Below are positions 61,591-64,000 of a DNA stretch of 64,000 nt, in pieces (position 1 is the stretch's first letter; each line of letters begins with the position of its first letter). A program made the position numbers and the translations under genes. Location: contig NC_015556.1 in the NCBI RefSeq assembly GCF_000213805.1, forward strand, positions 2,480,001 through 2,544,000, read 5' to 3'. The notes under the pieces are model-generated. The model was not told where the DNA came from, searched no databases, and was given only the letters and a program-made list of their open reading frames with translations. Source of the DNA: Pseudomonas fulva 12-X. GTDB taxonomy: Bacteria; Pseudomonadota; Gammaproteobacteria; Pseudomonadales; Pseudomonadaceae.

Positions 61591-62616
61591 CTAGCTGCTT
61601 TCGCGCACTCGTAATTCGAAGCCCAGGTCGATACTGGGTGTAGCGGGGCGGCCGTCGAGCATTTTCAGCAATAGATTGGCGGCTTCGCGGCCCACTTCGG
61701 TGCGCGGCGTATGGATCGACGACAGCCGCGGCACGGCGTGTGCCGAAGCCGGCAGGTCGTTGAAGCCGACCATCGCCACGCGCCCCGGCACCGCCATCTC
61801 GCAGCGCTGTGCTTCGAACAGCGCGCCCTGAGCCAGGTCGTCGTTACAGAAGAAGATGCCGTCGACATCCGGGTGGCGCTGCATCAGCTCGCGAAACAGC
61901 TGACAGCCCAGGCCAATGGATGAGGGCAGGGGATGCAGCAATTCCAGCGCCGGGTCGTAGACGCCGGCGGCCTGCAAGGCGCGGCGAAAGCCCTCACCGC
62001 GTTGCATTACCCGCGGGTCCAGTTGGGCCGCCACATAGGCGAGCCTTTTGCGGCCCTGCTGCAACAGATGTTTGGCCGCCGCTTCACCCGCCGCCTGCTG
62101 GGAAAAGCCGACACTGGCAATGCCCGGCGCGTCGCTCAACTCCATCATGTGTACACAGGGAATTCGGCTGCTGCTGAGCAGGTGCCGCGTGGCTTCGGTG
62201 CGGTCAAAGCCGGTCAGCAACATGCCCATGGGCCGGTGCGGCAGGTAGTTGCGCACCAGCCGTTCTTCTTCGTCGCGGCAGTAGTGGTAATCGCCGATCA
62301 GCACCTCGATGCCGCGCGGGCGCATTACCTCGTGGATGGCCTCGAGCGGTTCGACGAACAACTGGTTGGACAGCGACGGTACCAGCACCACCACCGAGGT
62401 GCTGCGCGCCGAGGCCAGCATGCGTGCCGCGGGGTTGGCCACGTAGCCCAGCTCGTCGGCCGCCTTGCGCACCCGCTCGACGAGATCCGCGCCGACCGTG
62501 GCCACGCCGCGCAGCGCTCGAGAGGCGGTGATGGTCGAGACGCCGGCGCGCTCGGCGACCTGCGCCAGGGTCGGCATGCCAAGGGTGCGGGAGTTGCTGT
62601 GCGTCGGAGATTTCAT
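61591..62616 (-). CDS. gntR: LacI-family gluconate repressor GntR
   Basis: 341 aa. The N-terminal LacI-type HTH is PTLAQVAERAGVSTITASRALRG, and the C-terminal periplasmic-binding-like ligand domain (VVVLVPSLSNQLFVEPLEAIHEVM, HPDVDGIFFCNDDLAQGALFEA) is intact. It is divergent from gluconokinase, and two near-identical operators lie in the gap. In Pseudomonas GntR represses gntK, the permease and itself; gluconate or 6-phosphogluconate relieves repression. Confidence 0.93.
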   Translation of the reverse strand: MKSPTHSNSRTLGMPTLAQVAERAGVSTITASRALRGVATVGADLVERVRKAADELGYVANPAARMLASARSTSVVVLVPSLSNQLFVEPLEAIHEVMRPRGIEVLIGDYHYCRDEEERLVRNYLPHRPMGMLLTGFDRTEATRHLLSSSRIPCVHMMELSDAPGIASVGFSQQAAGEAAAKHLLQQGRKRLAYVAAQLDPRVMQRGEGFRRALQAAGVYDPALELLHPLPSSIGLGCQLFRELMQRHPDVDGIFFCNDDLAQGALFEAQRCEMAVPGRVAMVGFNDLPASAHAVPRLSSIHTPRTEVGREAANLLLKMLDGRPATPSIDLGFELRVRESS

Positions 62617-62650
62617 CGACAGGGGTTGTCATCGGCCAGAATTGCTGGTT

Positions 62651-62665
62651 AAGGTAGCGCTGTCT
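62651..62665. promoter_or_regulatory. GntR operator, gntR-proximal
   Basis: AAGGTAGCGCTGTCT, 35 bp upstream of the gntR start. It contains the AAG-N-TAGCGCT core reported for P. aeruginosa GntR and matches the gntK-proximal site in 14 of 15 bases, in the same orientation. Confidence 0.75.
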
Positions 62666-62775
62666 CAGAGGCTTTTCAATCGAGCGCGATGCGCTTGCAG
62701 TCTGTGAGCTGAAGGAACCGGCGAATAACAGTTACAACATCTGAAGCCGCTGTCTCACGAGTGTTTTATCCGCCA

Positions 62776-62790
62776 AAGATAGCGCTGTCT
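62776..62790. promoter_or_regulatory. GntR operator, gntK-proximal
   Basis: AAGATAGCGCTGTCT, 18 bp upstream of the gntK start. With the next base it forms a 16-bp palindrome with one mismatched pair. Bound GntR would block gntK transcription or initiation. Confidence 0.78.
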
Positions 62791-62807
62791 TCTGCTGGAG
62801 TTGCACG

Positions 62808-63332
62808 ATGAGCAAACCGATAACCGCAGTAGTCGTCATGGGCGTATCCGGATGCGGCAAGAGCTGCATCGGCGAATCGATCGCCAAACATGTCGGCGGT
62901 TACCTGATCGAAGGTGACCAATTCCATCCGCCTGCCAACATCGAAAAGATGAGCGCCGGCATTCCCCTCGATGACGATGATCGCGCCGACTGGTTGACCC
63001 GCCTGGGCCAGGAACTGGTCAGCGCACTCGAAACCCATCCTTATCCTGTACTGACCTGCTCGTCGCTCAAGCGCAAGTACCGCGAGCGGCTGCGTGAAGC
63101 CGTGCCGGGCTTGGGCTTCGTGTTTCTCGAGCTGTCTCGCGAAGAAGCCGCGCAGCGGGTCGGCAACCGGCCGGGCCACTTCATGCCGGCCAGCCTGATC
63201 GACAGCCAGTTCGCCACCCTGGAGCCGCCTCACGGCGAGCCCTCGACCCTGGCGCTGGATGCCACTCAACCCATCGATACCCTTGGCCGCAAGGCCGCTG
63301 ACTGGTGGCGGGCCTCTAACGACGACCGCTGA
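62808..63332 (+). CDS. gntK: Gluconokinase
   Basis: 174-aa kinase making 6-phosphogluconate for the Entner-Doudoroff pathway. The P-loop VMGVSGCGKS is at residues 10-19. EGDQFHPPANIEKMSAGIPLDDDDRADWL is the strongly conserved GntK substrate region, and TCSSLKRKYRERLR follows. Length normal. It is followed after 118 bp by the permease gene, with a possible leader peptide between. Confidence 0.96.
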   Translation: MSKPITAVVVMGVSGCGKSCIGESIAKHVGGYLIEGDQFHPPANIEKMSAGIPLDDDDRADWLTRLGQELVSALETHPYPVLTCSSLKRKYRERLREAVPGLGFVFLELSREEAAQRVGNRPGHFMPASLIDSQFATLEPPHGEPSTLALDATQPIDTLGRKAADWWRASNDDR

Positions 63333-63380
63333 CCGTAACGACCCCATGCATCTCCCATAACAAAGACAAGTGGAGGCGAC

Positions 63381-63458
63381 ATGAATATCAAGCATCAGGC
63401 TGCACCGTACTTTCCATCCCATGCTGCAGGCATAGAGGAGGGCGCTCACCATGAATGA
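63381..63458 (+). CDS. Possible leader peptide overlapping the permease start
   Basis: 25-codon ORF (MNIKHQAAPYFPSHAAGIEEG then AHHE) with GGAGG four bases upstream of its ATG, a stronger site than many genes here. It is in a different frame from the permease, and its stop overlaps the permease start by 8 nt (ATGAATGA). It could couple or attenuate permease translation, or be chance. No family resemblance is seen. Confidence 0.4.
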   Translation: MNIKHQAAPYFPSHAAGIEEGAHHE

Positions 63459-64000
63459 GGTGACCACTACCCTCGGCGCCGGGCCGCTGCTGTCCATCGC
63501 TGCCGGCGCCGTCCTGCTGCTGTTGCTGATGATCATCCGCTTCCGCCTGCATGCCTTTCTGGCACTGGTGCTGGTGAGCATCATCACCGCACTGGCAACG
63601 CAGATTCCCTTCGACAAGATCGTCCCGACCCTGCTCGGCGGCTTCGGCACCACGCTCGCGGCGGTGGCCTTGCTGGTAGGCCTCGGCGCAATGATCGGGC
63701 GCTTGCTGGAAATTACCGGCGGCGCCCAGGTGCTGGCGGACACGCTGATCAACAAGTTTGGCGAACACCGCGCACCGTTTGCCCTGGGCGTTGCTTCATT
63801 GCTGTTCGGCTTCCCGATCTTCTTCGATGCTGGCCTGATCGTGATGCTGCCGATCATCTTCAGCGTGGCCAAACGCTTTGGCGGCTCGACCTTGAAGTAC
63901 GCGCTGCCGGCCGCCGGCGCATTCGCCGCCATGCACGCCCTGGTGCCGCCACATCCGGGACCGGTCGCCGCGGCAGAGCTGCTGGGCGCCAACATCGGCC
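63451..64000 (+). CDS. Gluconate permease, GntP family (3' truncated by window edge)
   Basis: First 183 residues of an inner-membrane gluconate/proton symporter. Hydrophobic helices LLSIAAGAVLLLLLMIIRFRLHAFLALVLVSIIT, then ALLVGLGAMIGRLLEITGGAQVLAD and FGFPIFFDAGLIVMLPIIFSVAK are GntP-family hallmarks, as is the AMHALVPPHPGPVAAAELLGANIG loop. GAGGAG precedes the ATG at 63451. With gntR and gntK it forms the usual gluconate-uptake locus. The gene continues beyond the right edge. Confidence 0.94.
   Translation, partial: MNEVTTTLGAGPLLSIAAGAVLLLLLMIIRFRLHAFLALVLVSIITALATQIPFDKIVPTLLGGFGTTLAAVALLVGLGAMIGRLLEITGGAQVLADTLINKFGEHRAPFALGVASLLFGFPIFFDAGLIVMLPIIFSVAKRFGGSTLKYALPAAGAFAAMHALVPPHPGPVAAAELLGANIG

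Overview
The window is a high-GC gammaproteobacterial chromosome segment, almost certainly from the genus Pseudomonas. The grounds are a fused nuoCD gene, a gene order from nuo through aceA, roxA, purB, hflD, mnmA, idh, cspD, clpS/clpA, infA, bpt, aat, trxB, ftsK, lolA, rarA, crcB, serS and cysG that follows the P. aeruginosa order as I remember it, and a mexS/mexT/mexEF-oprN locus whose proteins closely resemble those of P. aeruginosa. The species cannot be fixed by eye. No rRNA, tRNA, CRISPR array, transposase, integrase or phage gene was seen.

Layout. 1-6113 (minus): the start of the nuo operon (complex I), read A, B, CD, E, F and a 3'-truncated nuoG. 6471-11655 (minus): isocitrate lyase aceA with its own terminator and a long upstream region, an orphan secretin-N-domain protein, a PLD-like protein, a GNAT acetyltransferase and the L16 arginine hydroxylase roxA. 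11737-17797 (minus): purB, hflD-mnmA, a Nudix hydrolase and the monomeric NADP isocitrate dehydrogenase. 18177-24277: cspD, divergent clpS-clpA, then infA, bpt, aat and trxB; ClpS, ClpA, Bpt and Aat form a nearly complete N-degron pathway in 4.6 kb. 24493-32112 (plus): ftsK, lolA, rarA-crcB, serS, cysG. 32183-35145 (minus): an orphan TRAP solute-binding protein and a dsbB-glycosyltransferase pair. 35435-41344 (minus): the mexE-mexF-oprN multidrug efflux operon. 60460-64000: mexS, the gluconate repressor gntR, gluconokinase gntK and a truncated GntP permease.

The most interesting part is 41465-59303. In P. aeruginosa mexT lies directly upstream of mexE. Here about 17.8 kb of accessory genes separates them, while mexT and divergent mexS stay intact on the far side. 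The insert has lower-looking GC and no mobility genes. It encodes two aldehyde dehydrogenases, two paralogous AraC/OruR-type regulators (one near each end), a type III PLP aldolase/deaminase-like protein, a TetR regulator, and a plus-strand operon. That operon runs: secreted DUF2147 protein, TorF-like porin, FGGY kinase, class II aldolase, class III aminotransferase, a second class II aldolase-fold protein that has lost its metal ligands, and a fused MFS-SDR protein. A flavin monooxygenase-SDR pair follows.

Read together, the insert looks like an uncharacterised uptake-and-catabolism system. A porin and an MFS domain would bring substrate in. Aminotransferase, kinase and aldolase would give a transaminate-phosphorylate-cleave route. 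Aldehyde dehydrogenases would remove the aldehydes, and the FMO/SDR enzymes would do oxygenation and redox steps on a hydrophobic moiety. An amino-polyol or sphingoid-like 2-amino-1,3-diol is one speculative substrate. Candidate operators were found for TetR (palindrome at 47889), AraC (21-bp-periodic direct repeat at 56828), the mexE promoter (two palindromes at 41434 and 41473), GntR (two sites) and aceA (TGTAGT/ACTACA half-sites).
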